Below, in pieces: positions 49,881 to 59,893 of a stretch of 64,000 nucleotides of DNA. A model generated the notes under the pieces. The model saw nothing but the letters and a program-made list of their open reading frames with translations. It had not been told where the DNA came from and made no database searches. Both the position numbers and the translations under genes were made by a program. Source of the stretch: Methylopila turkensis (GTDB taxonomy: Bacteria; Pseudomonadota; Alphaproteobacteria; Rhizobiales; Methylopilaceae); NCBI RefSeq assembly GCF_027922325.1, contig NZ_BSFL01000004.1, positions 62,001 to 126,000 on the forward strand, read 5' to 3'. The number at the start of each line of letters is the position of its first letter. The stretch's first letter is position 1.

Positions 49881-50791
49881 TCTACGACCTCGAGCTCGTC
49901 ATCGCCTACGACTACCCGTCCGAGGTCAAGGACGCGCGGCACATCCTGCGCGTGCGGCCGAGCGTCGAGCTCGGGCAGGACACGCTCTCGACCCAGCTCG
50001 CCATCCGGCCGCGGCCCGACGAGACGCTGCGCGAGCAGGATTTCTTCGGCAACGCGCTCGACCACGTGCTGCTGTTCCCGCCGCACGAGGCGCTGTCCGT
50101 CACCATGAAGGCGCGGGTGAGGGTCACGCGCGAGCTTCCCGATCTCGACGCCACGCCGACGGTCGCCGAGGTCGTCGAGGCGGCCTTCGTCGCGCGCGAC
50201 GCGACCGGGCAGGGGCCGATGCACTATCTCGGCGACAGCCGGATCGTGCGCCTCTCGGAGCCGCTGACCGAATACGCCCGCGCCGCGATCGACCCGGAGG
50301 AGCCGGTCGGCACGGCGATGCTGCGCTTCGCCGAACAGATCCGGAAAGACTTCACCTACAAGCCCGGCGCGACCACGGTCGACACGCCCGTGCTGGAGGC
50401 CTTCGCCGCGCGCGAGGGCGTCTGCCAGGATTTCGCGCACATCATGATCGGCAGCCTGCGGGGAATCGGCGTGCCGGCGGCCTATGTCAGCGGCTTCCTG
50501 CGCACCATTCCGCCCGAGGGCAAGCCGCGGCTCGCGGGCGCCGACGCCATGCACGCCTGGGTCAACGTCTGGCTGGGGCACGAGCTCGGCTGGCGCGGGT
50601 TCGATCCGACCAACGCCATGACCGTGCTGAACGACCACGTGGTGGTGGCGGTCGGGCGCGACTATTCCGACGTGGCGCCGATCGACGGGGTGCTCATCAC
50701 GGCGGGCCCGCAGAAGACGCGCCATTCCGTGGACGTCGTCCCGGTCGAGGAGAAGGGCGTTCAGCCAGGCCGCGCGGCCGCCAGCGCGTAG
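49877..50791 (+). CDS. transglutaminase-like cysteine protease-fold protein
   Basis: Protein of 304 aa. The N-terminal beta region (about 1-85) matches the bacterial transglutaminase N-terminal domain, and the core triad is Cys183 (EGVCQDFAH), His226 (DAMHAWVN) and Asp243 (GFDPTNAM). It differs from the first transglutaminase in lacking DUF2126. It overlaps the ATP-grasp-alpha-E gene by four bases, and its last 31 bases overlap the convergent ubiG gene. Such proteins may hydrolyse or transfer amide bonds; here probably in the same pathway as the ligases. Confidence 0.93.
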   Translation: MIYDLELVIAYDYPSEVKDARHILRVRPSVELGQDTLSTQLAIRPRPDETLREQDFFGNALDHVLLFPPHEALSVTMKARVRVTRELPDLDATPTVAEVVEAAFVARDATGQGPMHYLGDSRIVRLSEPLTEYARAAIDPEEPVGTAMLRFAEQIRKDFTYKPGATTVDTPVLEAFAAREGVCQDFAHIMIGSLRGIGVPAAYVSGFLRTIPPEGKPRLAGADAMHAWVNVWLGHELGWRGFDPTNAMTVLNDHVVVAVGRDYSDVAPIDGVLITAGPQKTRHSVDVVPVEEKGVQPGRAAASA

Positions 50792-51507
50792 TTCACCGCC
50801 GTGTCGGAGCTCGGCGTCCAGACGTTGCGGAGCGGATTGAAACGGATGCCGCGAAGCTCCGTGCGCTCCAGTCCCGCCGCGGCGCAGGCCGCCGTGAGCT
50901 CGTCTGGAGTGACGAACTTCTCGTAGGTGTGGGTGCCCTTCGGCAGCCAGCGCAGCACGTACTCCGCCCCGACGATGACGAGCGCATGGGCGAGGGGTGT
51001 GCGGTTGATGGTCGACAGCAGCAGCAGCCCGCCGGGCTTGACCAGCTTTGCCAGCGTCGCGACGAAGCCGGGCACGTCGTTGACGTGCTCGACCACCTCG
51101 GAGGCCACGACGACGTCGAACGCTGCCCCTTCCCTGACCAGCGTCTCGGCGGCCGCCGCGCGGTAGGCGATGGCGAGGCCGGCGTCGGCGGCGTGCGCCT
51201 CGGCGACCGGGATGAGGTCGGCCGCCGGATCGATCCCCGTCACCTCCGCCCCAAGCCGGGCCAGCGGCTCGGCCAGCACGCCGGCGCCGCAGCCGACGTC
51301 GAGCAGCGTCAGCCCGCCGAGCGGCCGGATCGCGCGCGCGTCGCGGCCGAACTGCGCCGCGGCGGCGTCCCGGAAGATCGCGACGCGGGCCGGGTTGAAG
51401 CGGTGGAGCGGCTTCATGGGACCGTTGGGGTCCCACCAGCGCGACGCCAGCGCGTCGAAACGGGCGACTTCGTCGCGGTCGAGACTGGCGGCGTCAGGCG
51501 TCGTCAT
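50761..51507 (-). CDS. ubiG: ubiquinone biosynthesis O-methyltransferase
   Basis: UbiG, 248 aa, performs both O-methylations in ubiquinone synthesis. The SAM motif I is LLDVGCGAGVLAEPLARLGAEVTGID, with EVVEHV (motif II region) and FVATLAKLVKPGGLLLLSTINRT after it; the N-terminal ASRWWDPNGPMKPLHRFNPARV is a UbiG signature. UbiG also binds membrane lipids by a short insert near residues 170-190. It overlaps the transglutaminase gene at its 3' end by 31 bases and is divergent from lysC. Confidence 0.95.
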   Translation of the reverse strand: MTTPDAASLDRDEVARFDALASRWWDPNGPMKPLHRFNPARVAIFRDAAAAQFGRDARAIRPLGGLTLLDVGCGAGVLAEPLARLGAEVTGIDPAADLIPVAEAHAADAGLAIAYRAAAAETLVREGAAFDVVVASEVVEHVNDVPGFVATLAKLVKPGGLLLLSTINRTPLAHALVIVGAEYVLRWLPKGTHTYEKFVTPDELTAACAAAGLERTELRGIRFNPLRNVWTPSSDTAVNYALAAARPG

Positions 51508-51624
51508 CGAAGGCTCGTCTCCGGCGTTGTGTCGGCCAAGGCCGGCGGCTATCTATACGCGCCTTTTTCCGGACGCGGGTTTTTCGCGCCCGGCCTTCCG
51601 CCAGTCCCGAGTCCGATTCCGTCC

Positions 51625-52878
51625 ATGGCCCGCATCGTAATGAAGTTCGGCGGCACGTCCGTCGCGAACGTGGAGCGCATCCGCAACGTCGGGGCCCATG
51701 TCAAACGCGAGATCGACGCCGGACACGAGGTCGCGGTCGTGGTTTCGGCCATGGCGGGCGCCACCAACCAGCTCGTCGCCTGGACCCGCGAGGCCGGCGC
51801 GATCCACGACGCCCGCGAGTACGACGCCATCGTCGCGTCGGGCGAGCAGGTGACGTCCGGCCTGCTCGCGATCGTGCTGCAGGGCATGGGCGTGCCGGCG
51901 CGCTCGTTCCAGGGCTGGCAGATCCCGTTGCTCACCGACAAGACCCACGGTTCCGCCCGCATCGAATCGATCGACGGCACGGCCCTGATCTCCCGGCTGA
52001 CGGACGGGCAGGTGCCGGTGATCGCCGGCTTCCAGGGCCTCGCCCCCGACAACCGCATCGCGACGCTCGGGCGCGGCGGCTCCGACACCAGCGCGGTGGC
52101 GATCGCCGCCGCGGTCGGCGCCGACCGCTGCGACATCTACACCGACGTCGACGGCGTCTACACGACCGATCCCCGCATCGTCCCGAAGGCCCAGCGGCTC
52201 GACCGCATCGCCTTTGAGGAGATGCTCGAAATGGCCTCGCTCGGGGCCAAGGTGCTTCAGGTGCGCTCGGTCGAGATGGCCATGGTGCACAAGGTCCGGG
52301 TGTTCGTCCGGTCGAGCTTCGACGCGCCGGACGCGCCGCAGGTCGGCCCGAACGGCCTGCCCCCCGGAACGCTCATCTGCGACGAGGACGAGATCGTGGA
52401 ACATCAGGTCGTCACCGGCATCGCCTATTCCAAGGACGAGGCCCAGATCACGCTCCGCCGGGTGGAGGACAAGCCGGGCGTCGCCGCGGGCGTGTTCGGC
52501 CCGCTGGCCGAAGCGGCGATCAACGTGGACATGATCGTCCAGAACATCTCCGAGGACGGCCGCACCACCGACATCACCTTCACGCTGCCGACCTCCGACC
52601 AGGCGCGCGCGGTGGAGATCCTCGAGACCCGTAAGTCCGAGATCGGCTTCGCGGCCCTCAACACGGCGGCGGAGGTCTGCAAGGTCTCGGTCATCGGCAT
52701 CGGCATGCGCAGCCACGCCGGCGTCGCGGCGCAGGCGTTCGAGGCGCTGGCGAAGCGCGGCGTCAACATCCGCGCCATCACCACGTCCGAGATCAAGATC
52801 TCGGTGCTTATCGACGCGGCCTACACCGAGCTTGCCGTCCGAACGCTCCATTCGGTATACGGGCTCGACAAGGCCTGA
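51625..52878 (+). CDS. lysC: aspartate kinase
   Basis: Aspartokinase, 417 aa, first step of the lysine, threonine and methionine branch and of diaminopimelate for peptidoglycan. [13 protein letters not shown] opens the amino-acid kinase domain; [36 protein letters not shown] is the active-site region. Two C-terminal ACT domains (about 270-340 and 345-415, with [23 protein letters not shown]) indicate feedback inhibition, probably by lysine and/or threonine. The ATG at 51625 gives the standard start. ptsP follows after 70 bases. Confidence 0.96.
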   Translation: MARIVMKFGGTSVANVERIRNVGAHVKREIDAGHEVAVVVSAMAGATNQLVAWTREAGAIHDAREYDAIVASGEQVTSGLLAIVLQGMGVPARSFQGWQIPLLTDKTHGSARIESIDGTALISRLTDGQVPVIAGFQGLAPDNRIATLGRGGSDTSAVAIAAAVGADRCDIYTDVDGVYTTDPRIVPKAQRLDRIAFEEMLEMASLGAKVLQVRSVEMAMVHKVRVFVRSSFDAPDAPQVGPNGLPPGTLICDEDEIVEHQVVTGIAYSKDEAQITLRRVEDKPGVAAGVFGPLAEAAINVDMIVQNISEDGRTTDITFTLPTSDQARAVEILETRKSEIGFAALNTAAEVCKVSVIGIGMRSHAGVAAQAFEALAKRGVNIRAITTSEIKISVLIDAAYTELAVRTLHSVYGLDKA

Positions 52879-52948
52879 CCGCGGCAGGCGTGGCGACGCG
52901 CCCCCGGCCGCGGAGGCAAGGGGCGGCCCCCGATCCGGAGAGCGGAAG

Positions 52949-55225
52949 ATGCGAGGCGCGTATGGCGGCCCGCGCGTGCTTTTGCGCCGGCTGCGGGAGG
53001 TCATGGCGGAGCCGGTCACGGCCCAGGAGCGCCTCGACCGCATCGTCGTTCTGATCGCCGCCAACATGGTGGCCGAGGTCTGCTCGGTCTACGTGCTGCG
53101 CGTCGACGGCGACCTCGAGCTATACGCCACCGAAGGCCTGAACCGCGCCGCCGTCCACCTGACGACCATGCGCAAGGGCGAGGGCCTCGTCGGTCTGGTC
53201 GCGGACGAGGCCGAGCCGGTCAACCTGTCCGACGCGCAGTCGCACCCGTCCTTCTCCTACAAGCCTGAGACGGGCGAGGAGATCTACCACTCGTTCATGG
53301 GCGTGCCGATCCTGCGCGCGGGCAACACGCTCGGCGTGCTGGTGGTGCAGAACAAGGCGCACCGCTCCTACTCCGACGAGGAGATCGAGGCGCTGCAGAC
53401 GACGGCGATGGTCATCGCCGAGATGATCGCGAGCGGCGAGCTCGCGACGCCCGGCGGCGGCGTCGAGCCCGTGGGGCGGCGGCCCACCCATGCCGGCGGC
53501 GTCGCGCTGTCGGAGGGCATCGGCCTTGGCCACGTCGTGCTGCACGAGCCGCGCGTGGTGGTGAAGAACTTCATCGCCGAGGACGCCAACGCCGAACTCA
53601 AGCGCCTCGACGCCGCGCTCGCCAATCTCCGGGCGTCGATCGACGTGCTGCTCGACGAGGGCGACGTCGCCCGCGCCGGCGAGCACCGCGACGTGCTCGA
53701 GGCGTTTCGCATGTTCGCGAACGACCGAGGCTGGGGCAAGCGGCTGCAGGAGGCGGTGCTGACCGGCCTCACCGCCGAGGCCGCCGTCGAGCGCGTCCAG
53801 TCCGACACACGCGCGCGCATGCAGCGCCAGACCGACCCCTATCTCCGGGAGCGCCTGCACGACCTCGACGATCTCGCGAACCGCCTGCTGCGCGAGCTGA
53901 CCTCGCCGGGGCAGGGCATGGCTCCGGCGGTCACCGAACTGCCGGAGAACGCCATCGTCGTGGCGCGCTCGATGGGACCGGCGGCGCTGCTCGACTACGA
54001 CCGCTCGCGCCTGCGCGGGCTGGTGCTGGAGGAAGGCTCCGGCTCCAGCCATGTGGCGATCGTGGCCCGCGCGCTCGGCATCGCCGCCGTCGGCCAGCTC
54101 GAGAACGCGACCGGGCTGGTGGAGGCCGGCGATCCGATCATCGTCGACGGCGTCTCGGGCGAGGTCCATGTTCGCCCGACGCCCGACGTCGAGCGCTCCT
54201 ACGCCGACAAGGTGCGGTTCCGCGCCCGCCGCCAGGAGCAGTACCGCGCGCTCCGCGGCCTGCCGACCCGCACCCGCGACGGCGTGGACGTCTCGCTGCT
54301 GCTCAACGCCGGCCTGCTGGTCGACCTGCCGCACATCGAGGAGACCGGCGCCGACGGCGTCGGCCTGTTCCGCACCGAGCTGCAGTTCATGGTCGCCTCC
54401 TCGCTGCCGAAGACCTCGGCCCAGGAGGCGCTGTACCGTTCGGTGCTCGAGGCGGCGGGGGGAAAGCCCGTCAGCTTCCGCACCCTCGACGTCGGCGGCG
54501 ACAAGATCCTCCCCTACATGCGCCAGGAGCCGGAGGAGAACCCCGCGCTCGGCTGGCGCGCGATCCGGCTCGGGCTCGACCGGCCGGCGCTGCTGCGGAC
54601 CCAGGTGCGGGCGATGCTGCGCGCCGCCTCCGGCCGGGAGCTGCGCATCATGTTCCCGATGGTCGCCTCGGTCGCCGAGTTCGACGAGGCGCGCTCCGTC
54701 GTGGAGCGCGAGCGCGCGCGGCTCGAAACCCATGGTCATCGCGCGCCGGCGCAGATCCGGCTCGGCGTCATGGTCGAGGTGCCGTCGCTGCTGTTCAACC
54801 TCGACGAGATCGCGCGCCGCGTCGATTTCATGTCGGTCGGCTCGAACGACCTGATGCAGTTCCTCTACGCGGTGGACCGCGGCAACGCGCGCGTCGCGAA
54901 CCGTTTCGACACGCTCGACGTAGCTTTCCTGCGTGCGCTACGGCAGGTGGCCGAGGTTGGCCGGCGCCACGGCACGCTGGTGACGCTGTGCGGGGAGATG
55001 GCGGCGCGGCCGCTGGAGGCGATGACGCTGGTCGCGATCGGATACCGTTCGATGTCGGTTTCGCCCGCGGCGGTCGGCCCGGTGAAGGCCGCGCTGCTCG
55101 ACCTCGACGTCGGCGAGCTGCGCGCCCTGGTCGATCCGCTGCTCGCCGCCGCGGACGGGCCAACCAGCCTGCGGGCCGCGCTCGGCGCCTACGCCGCGAA
55201 GCGGGGACTGCAGGTCGAACCGTGA
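52949..55225 (+). CDS. ptsP: PTS-Ntr enzyme I (PtsP)
   Basis: Phosphoenolpyruvate-protein phosphotransferase of the nitrogen PTS, 758 aa. An N-terminal GAF domain (about residues 30-165) is followed by the PEP-utiliser N domain, the mobile phosphohistidine domain with His368 in [15 protein letters not shown], and the PEP-binding TIM barrel with [21 protein letters not shown], and the C-terminal [16 protein letters not shown] and LCGEMAARP motifs. It would phosphorylate NPr (ptsO), a system controlling carbon, nitrogen and potassium balance; NPr is not in the window. Its stop overlaps the prfA GTG. The lysC-ptsP-prfA order is common in alphaproteobacteria. Confidence 0.95.
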   Translation: MRGAYGGPRVLLRRLREVMAEPVTAQERLDRIVVLIAANMVAEVCSVYVLRVDGDLELYATEGLNRAAVHLTTMRKGEGLVGLVADEAEPVNLSDAQSHPSFSYKPETGEEIYHSFMGVPILRAGNTLGVLVVQNKAHRSYSDEEIEALQTTAMVIAEMIASGELATPGGGVEPVGRRPTHAGGVALSEGIGLGHVVLHEPRVVVKNFIAEDANAELKRLDAALANLRASIDVLLDEGDVARAGEHRDVLEAFRMFANDRGWGKRLQEAVLTGLTAEAAVERVQSDTRARMQRQTDPYLRERLHDLDDLANRLLRELTSPGQGMAPAVTELPENAIVVARSMGPAALLDYDRSRLRGLVLEEGSGSSHVAIVARALGIAAVGQLENATGLVEAGDPIIVDGVSGEVHVRPTPDVERSYADKVRFRARRQEQYRALRGLPTRTRDGVDVSLLLNAGLLVDLPHIEETGADGVGLFRTELQFMVASSLPKTSAQEALYRSVLEAAGGKPVSFRTLDVGGDKILPYMRQEPEENPALGWRAIRLGLDRPALLRTQVRAMLRAASGRELRIMFPMVASVAEFDEARSVVERERARLETHGHRAPAQIRLGVMVEVPSLLFNLDEIARRVDFMSVGSNDLMQFLYAVDRGNARVANRFDTLDVAFLRALRQVAEVGRRHGTLVTLCGEMAARPLEAMTLVAIGYRSMSVSPAAVGPVKAALLDLDVGELRALVDPLLAAADGPTSLRAALGAYAAKRGLQVEP

Positions 55226-56310
55226 CCGTCGATCTTCCGAACGATCGGCTCGACGCCGTGCTCGAGCGGTTCGCCGCCGTGGAGCATGCGCTCGGCGCGA
55301 CCACCGACGGCTCCGCGCTGGCGAAGCTCGGGCGCGAGCGGGCCGATCTCGCGCCGGTCGTCGAGGCGATCGACGCGCTGCGCGCGATCGAGGCGGAGAT
55401 CGCCGATCTCGACCAGATCGCCGCCGATCCCGCGAGCGACGCCGATATGCGCGCCTTCGCCGCCGCCGAGCGCGAGGAGGCCGCCGCCCGCCGCGACGCG
55501 GCGGCTTCGGCGCTGCAGCTCGAGCTGCTGCCCAAGGACGAGGCCGACGCCCGCGGCGTCATCCTCGAGGTTCGGGCCGGCACCGGCGGAGACGAGGCCG
55601 CGCTGTTCGCGGGCGATCTGTTCCGGATGTACCAGCGCTACGCCGACGCCTGCGGCTGGAAGGTCGAGGTGCTGTCCGCGAGCGAGGGCGCGATGGGCGG
55701 CTACAAGGAGATCGTCGCCGAGATCGCGGGGGCGGGGGCCTATGGCCGGCTGAAGTTCGAATCCGGCGTGCACCGCGTCCAGCGGGTGCCCGCGACCGAG
55801 GGCTCGGGCCGCATCCACACATCCGCCGCGACGGTCGCGGTGCTTCCGGAGGCGGAGGAGGTCGACGTCGCGCTGGACGACTCGGAGCTGCGTTTTGACG
55901 TGTTCCGCGCGCAAGGCGCTGGCGGCCAGCACGTCAACAAGACCGAATCCGCCGTGCGCGTCACGCATCTGCCGACCGGCATCGCGGTCGCGGTGCAGGA
56001 CGAGCGCTCGCAGCACCGAAACCGCGCCCGCGCGATCGCGCTGCTGCGAGCCAAGCTCTATGATATCGAGCGCGAGCGGGTCGACGTCGCCCGCGCCGAC
56101 GCCCGCCGCGTGCAGGTCGGGTCCGGCGACCGCTCCGAGCGCATCCGCACCTACAATTTCCCGCAGGGGCGCGTCACCGACCACCGGATCAACCTCACGC
56201 TCTACAAGCTCGACGACGTGATCGCGGGCGAGGCGCTGGGCGAACTGATCGACGCGCTCGCCGCCGAGCAGCGCGCCCGCCTGCTCGCCGCCGAGGACGC
56301 GGCGGCGTGA
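55222..56310 (+). CDS. prfA: peptide chain release factor 1
   Basis: RF1, 362 aa, terminates translation at UAG and UAA. The stop-codon recognition tripeptide Pro-Ala-Thr is at residues 190-192 ([14 protein letters not shown]) and the catalytic GGQ at 234-236 in [16 protein letters not shown]. The N-terminal helical domain and C-terminal region are of normal length. The start is GTG at 55222, overlapping the ptsP stop (GTGA). It is followed by its own methyltransferase gene, prmC, with another four-base overlap. Confidence 0.96.
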   Translation: MTVDLPNDRLDAVLERFAAVEHALGATTDGSALAKLGRERADLAPVVEAIDALRAIEAEIADLDQIAADPASDADMRAFAAAEREEAAARRDAAASALQLELLPKDEADARGVILEVRAGTGGDEAALFAGDLFRMYQRYADACGWKVEVLSASEGAMGGYKEIVAEIAGAGAYGRLKFESGVHRVQRVPATEGSGRIHTSAATVAVLPEAEEVDVALDDSELRFDVFRAQGAGGQHVNKTESAVRVTHLPTGIAVAVQDERSQHRNRARAIALLRAKLYDIERERVDVARADARRVQVGSGDRSERIRTYNFPQGRVTDHRINLTLYKLDDVIAGEALGELIDALAAEQRARLLAAEDAAA

Positions 56311-57161
56311 CGATCGGCCGGGCGTTGCGGGAGGCCGCCGCCCGTCTCGCCGAAGCCCGCGTGGACACGCCGGACCTCGACGCCCGCGTGCTGGCGGGCG
56401 AGGCGTTCGGCCTCGACCGCGCCGGGATGATCGCGCGCGCCGACGCGCCGGCGCCGCAGGAAGCGGTCGCCGCGCTCGCCGCGCTCGTCGACCGCCGTCT
56501 CGCCGGGGAGCCGATCGCGCGCATTCTCGGGCGGCGGGAGTTCTGGGGGCTCGACTTGGCGCTTGCGCCGGCGACGCTGACGCCGCGTCCCGACACCGAG
56601 ACCCTCGTCGAGGAGGCGTTGCAGCGCGCGGGTCCCCGCGACCGTGCGCTCGCGATCGCCGATCTCGGGACCGGAACCGGCTGCATCCTTCTGGCCCTCC
56701 TGAACGAGCGTCCGAACGCCTTCGGGGTCGGGGTCGACCGTTCGGCGGAGGCGGCGGCCGCGGCGCGCGCCAACGCGGCGGCGCTCGGTCTCGGCGCGCG
56801 CTCCGCCTTTCTGGCGGGCGACTGGGCGACCGCGCTCAGGGGCGGCTTCGATCTCGTCGTCTCCAACCCGCCCTACATCACGAGCGCCGAGATCGGCGGT
56901 CTGGACGTCGAGGTGCGGCAGCACGATCCGCTCGCCGCGCTCGACGGCGGCGCGGACGGCCTCGACGCCTACCGCGCCATCGTCGCCGACCTGCCGAGGC
57001 TGCTGGCGCCGGACGGCGTGGCCGTGCTCGAGCTCGGCGCAGGTCAGGAGAACGACGTCGCCGCGCTGGCGCGGGCCGCCGGCCTCGCCGTCCTCGGCCC
57101 TGCGCGTCGCGACCTCGGCGGCGTGCCGCGGGCGCTCGCGCTCGGCCGCGTCTCCCCTTAG
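56307..57161 (+). CDS. prmC: release factor glutamine methyltransferase
   Basis: PrmC (HemK), 284 aa, methylates the glutamine of the GGQ motif of release factors using SAM. The catalytic NPPY motif lies in [16 protein letters not shown], and SAM motif I is [16 protein letters not shown]. The N-terminal helical domain with [15 protein letters not shown] residues recognises the release factor. It starts with GTG at 56307, overlapping the prfA stop. Gene order prfA-prmC is the usual functional pair. Confidence 0.95.
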   Translation: MTIGRALREAAARLAEARVDTPDLDARVLAGEAFGLDRAGMIARADAPAPQEAVAALAALVDRRLAGEPIARILGRREFWGLDLALAPATLTPRPDTETLVEEALQRAGPRDRALAIADLGTGTGCILLALLNERPNAFGVGVDRSAEAAAAARANAAALGLGARSAFLAGDWATALRGGFDLVVSNPPYITSAEIGGLDVEVRQHDPLAALDGGADGLDAYRAIVADLPRLLAPDGVAVLELGAGQENDVAALARAAGLAVLGPARRDLGGVPRALALGRVSP

Positions 57162-57533
57162 GCGATTGTTAGCGCCAAAAACCCCTTGGAAAGCGAAGGG
57201 CGGGACGCTATGTTCGGCGTCGGAATCGTCCGACGCCCGCGTCGCCTTGCGCGACGGCCAGAGAGCGATGGACGGATAGTTTCGAAGCGGTTCGCGCAAA
57301 CGTGCGCTGAACATGCTTTGGAAGATCGACGCACAGCTTCGATCACGCTTGCCCGCCGCATCGCGATGTTTGGTCGCGGAGCGGCGCGTGGTCCGGTCTC
57401 GCGCGCGCCTCCGGCGTGCGGCGAAGTCTGGATCGGCGGCCGTCGCATAAGCGCGGCGCGCAGGCGGGCCGAAGTCTCGTCGGTTCCCGGCCGTCAGGGC
57501 CCTCAGAACAGAACGAGTGCTGATTTGAACGCC
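57162..57533 (+). other. 372-base gap with promoter and long leader
   Basis: Between prmC and the DUF4167 gene. It holds the promoter at 57186-57214 and then more than 300 bases without a convincing gene. A small inverted repeat GATCGA / TCGATC (around 57324-57344) is visible. A gene here cannot be supported; the interval looks like an untranslated leader. Confidence 0.5.
57186..57214 (+). promoter_or_regulatory. sigma-70-type promoter upstream of the DUF4167 gene
   Basis: TTGGAA at 57186-57191 and TATGTT at 57209-57214 are separated by 17 bases. If used, transcription starts near 57221 and the leader is about 310 nt, much longer than others in the window. Confidence 0.5.
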
Positions 57534-58439
57534 ATGAGGCAAGGACAATCGAAGCGCCTTCGCGGTCGCAACCGCGGCGGTGGAGGCGGCGGCGGTGGCG
57601 GCGGTGGTGGGGGCGGCAAGGGTCCCAATCCGCTGACGCGCTCTTATGAGTCGAACGGGCCGGATGTGAAGATCCGGGGCACGGCCGGCACCATCGCCGA
57701 CAAGTACGTGCAGCTGTCGCGCGACGCGCAGTCTTCCGGCGATCCCGTCGCCGCGGAGAACTACCTCCAGCACGCGGAGCATTACTACCGCCTGCTGGCC
57801 GCGGCGCAGGCGCAGTATCAGCCCCATCAGACCTTCGTGCGCGCGGACGCCGACGATTTCGCCGATCCGCTGGACTTCGACGAGGAGCCCGAAGGCGAGG
57901 CCGGCTTCCAGCCGCAGGCTGCGGCTCCCGCTCCCGCTCCGGCGAATGGCGGCCAGCACGGTTACAACGGGCCGGCGCGCAACGGCGCCGGCGCCAACGG
58001 CAATGGCGGCCGCAACGGTTACGCCAACGGACGCGAAGGCGACCAGCCGCGCCGGTTCGACCGCAACGAGCGCCGCGACCGGCAGGACCGCCCCGAGCGC
58101 GGCGAACGCCAGCCGCGCGGCGAATGGCAGGAGCGCGGCGAGCGCGCCGAGGAGACGGCCAATGTCGGCGGTCTGCCGGCGTTCATCACCGGCTCCACGC
58201 CGCAGCCGGCCTTCGTCGGCGAGGTCGCGACCCCTGCGCCGTCGCCCGCGCCGGAGCCGGAGCCCGTGATCGAGGCCGCGCCGGTCGCCACGTCGCCGGA
58301 CGTTCCCGAGACCGCCGAGGGCGATGACGCCCCGCGCGCCGCCGGACGCGGCCGCCGCCGCCGTTACGGCCGCGGTCGCGCCGCCGACGGCGAGGCGGCT
58401 CCGGCCGACGCTCCGGCGGGCGAAACCGCTTCGGAGTAA
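57534..58439 (+). CDS. DUF4167-domain protein, Gly/Arg-rich
   Basis: Protein of 301 aa. The N-terminal DUF4167 (about residues 25-105) has GPNPLTRSYESNGPDVKIRGTA and YVQLSRDAQSSGDPVAAENYLQHAEHYYRL, conserved in alphaproteobacteria. An uninterrupted run of 14 Gly (57576-57617) sits before it. The rest is disordered: Gly/Asn repeats, then an Arg/Glu-rich stretch (about 160-205), and an acidic/Pro tail ending with an RGRRRRYGRGR segment. RG-rich, disordered composition suggests RNA contact, but function is unknown. The ATG at 57534 is chosen to give the family N-terminus; the ribosome-binding site is weak. Confidence 0.9.
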   Translation: MRQGQSKRLRGRNRGGGGGGGGGGGGGGKGPNPLTRSYESNGPDVKIRGTAGTIADKYVQLSRDAQSSGDPVAAENYLQHAEHYYRLLAAAQAQYQPHQTFVRADADDFADPLDFDEEPEGEAGFQPQAAAPAPAPANGGQHGYNGPARNGAGANGNGGRNGYANGREGDQPRRFDRNERRDRQDRPERGERQPRGEWQERGERAEETANVGGLPAFITGSTPQPAFVGEVATPAPSPAPEPEPVIEAAPVATSPDVPETAEGDDAPRAAGRGRRRRYGRGRAADGEAAPADAPAGETASE

Positions 58440-58475
58440 GCGCTTTCAGACCCGCGGACATCGCGGAAGCCTCTT

Positions 58476-58507
58476 GAGAGGCCGGGGGCGACCCCGGCCT
58501 CTCTTTT
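58476..58507 (+). terminator. Rho-independent terminator after the DUF4167 gene
   Basis: A perfect 12-bp stem (58476-58487 with 58492-58503), loop GCGA, followed by TTTTATTTTA. It lies 37 bases after the stop codon and is the strongest intrinsic terminator in the window along with that after pnp. Confidence 0.93.
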
Positions 58508-58596
58508 ATTTTACTCCGCGCGCGCGGCGCCGCTTTTCGCCGCCACGCCGCGCGACATCTCCGACGCCGGAACGTCACCCGGAACGGTCGGATCTG

Positions 58597-59880
58597 ATGA
58601 ACACGGTCACCGCGCTCACCGCCCTGAACTTCTTCATGGCCGACGTCCGGGACGGGCTCGGCCCCTACCTCGCCATCTTCCTCCAAGGTCGGTCCTGGTC
58701 GCCGATCGACATCGGCCTCGTCCTGACGATCGGCGGCCTCGCCGGCATGCTCGCCACCACGCCGCTGGGCGCCTTCGTGGATTCGACTCGTCGCAAGCGG
58801 CTGGTGACCATCGGCGCCGGGCTCGCGGTCACGATCAGCTGCCTCGCCATCCTGTTTCATCCGAGCTTCTTCGTCGTCTCCGCTAGCCAGGTGCTGTCCG
58901 GAATCGCCGGCGCCGCGATCCCGCCCGCGATCGCGGCCATGACGCTCGGCATCGTCGGCCCGGCCGAGTTCTCCCACCAGGTCGGCCGCAACGAGGCTGC
59001 GAACCATGGCGGCAACGTCGCCTCGGCCATGGCCTGCGCCGCCGCGTCCTACGTCGTCGGGGTCGAGGCGGTGTTCTTCGTCATGACGATCATGGCGGTG
59101 GCCTCGATCGCGGCGACGCTCGCGATCCGCGAGAGCGCGATCGACCACGCGGTGGCCCGCGGCCTCGAACCCGGCGAAGCCGACGACGGGAAATCCGGCT
59201 ACGCCGTGCTGCTGAAGACGCCCGCGCTGCTCGCCTTCGGCTTGATCCTGATGCTGTTCCATTTCGGCAACGCCGCCATGCTGCCGCTCGTCGGCCAGCG
59301 CATCGAGGCGCTCGGTCTCGGCAACGCTGTGCTGTGGACCAGCATCGCGGTGGTCGTCGCCCAGGCCGTGATGGTGCCGATGGCGCTGATCTCGGCCCGG
59401 ATCGCCGAGCGCTACGGCTATGCGCCGCTGCTGTTCGCGGCGCTCGTCGCCCTGCCGGTCCGCGGGATCGTCGCGGCCTCGACGCCGGAGGCCTGGATCG
59501 CCATCCCGGTGCAGGCGCTGGACGGCGTGGGCGCGGGCATCCTCGGCGTCGTCACGCCGGCGCTGGTCGCGCGCATTCTTCGCGGAACCGGTCGGTTCAA
59601 CGTCGGCCTCGGCGCGGTGATGACCGCGCAGGGCGTGGGCGCGGCGTTCAGCGCGACCGCGGCCGGCGTCATGGTCGAGCGCGGGCGCGACTGGCTGGCG
59701 GCGGTCGGCGTGGAGACGGGCCTGACCGGCTACGGCGTCGCCTTCCTCGGCCTCGGCGCCGCGGCGACCGTCGCGCTCGCGCTGTTCATCGGCGTGATGC
59801 GGATCATGCCACTCGCCCGCGAATCCGGCCACGTGGCCGCCAAGGACGGCGACGCCGCCCCGACGCCCGCGCCCGCGTAA
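58597..59880 (+). CDS. major facilitator superfamily permease
   Basis: Twelve-helix MFS protein, 427 aa. It starts MNTVTALTALNFFMADVRDGLGPYLAIFLQ; the first-half loop between helices 2 and 3 reads GAFVDSTRRKRL (motif A-like), and the equivalent second-half region is SARIAERYGYAPLL. The N-terminal pattern matches a proteobacterial MFS group without a known substrate. Longer in-frame readings cross the DUF4167 terminator, so the ATG at 58597 is used. It is convergent with the MOSC gene (13-base gap). Confidence 0.9.
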   Translation: MNTVTALTALNFFMADVRDGLGPYLAIFLQGRSWSPIDIGLVLTIGGLAGMLATTPLGAFVDSTRRKRLVTIGAGLAVTISCLAILFHPSFFVVSASQVLSGIAGAAIPPAIAAMTLGIVGPAEFSHQVGRNEAANHGGNVASAMACAAASYVVGVEAVFFVMTIMAVASIAATLAIRESAIDHAVARGLEPGEADDGKSGYAVLLKTPALLAFGLILMLFHFGNAAMLPLVGQRIEALGLGNAVLWTSIAVVVAQAVMVPMALISARIAERYGYAPLLFAALVALPVRGIVAASTPEAWIAIPVQALDGVGAGILGVVTPALVARILRGTGRFNVGLGAVMTAQGVGAAFSATAAGVMVERGRDWLAAVGVETGLTGYGVAFLGLGAAATVALALFIGVMRIMPLARESGHVAAKDGDAAPTPAPA

Positions 59881-59893
59881 CGGCGCGCGGCCT

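Noticed and set aside
57186..57533. N-terminal extension of the DUF4167 protein
   Set aside because: The in-frame sequence upstream of 57534 has no family match, and the normal N-terminus MRQGQSKRLRGR begins at 57534.
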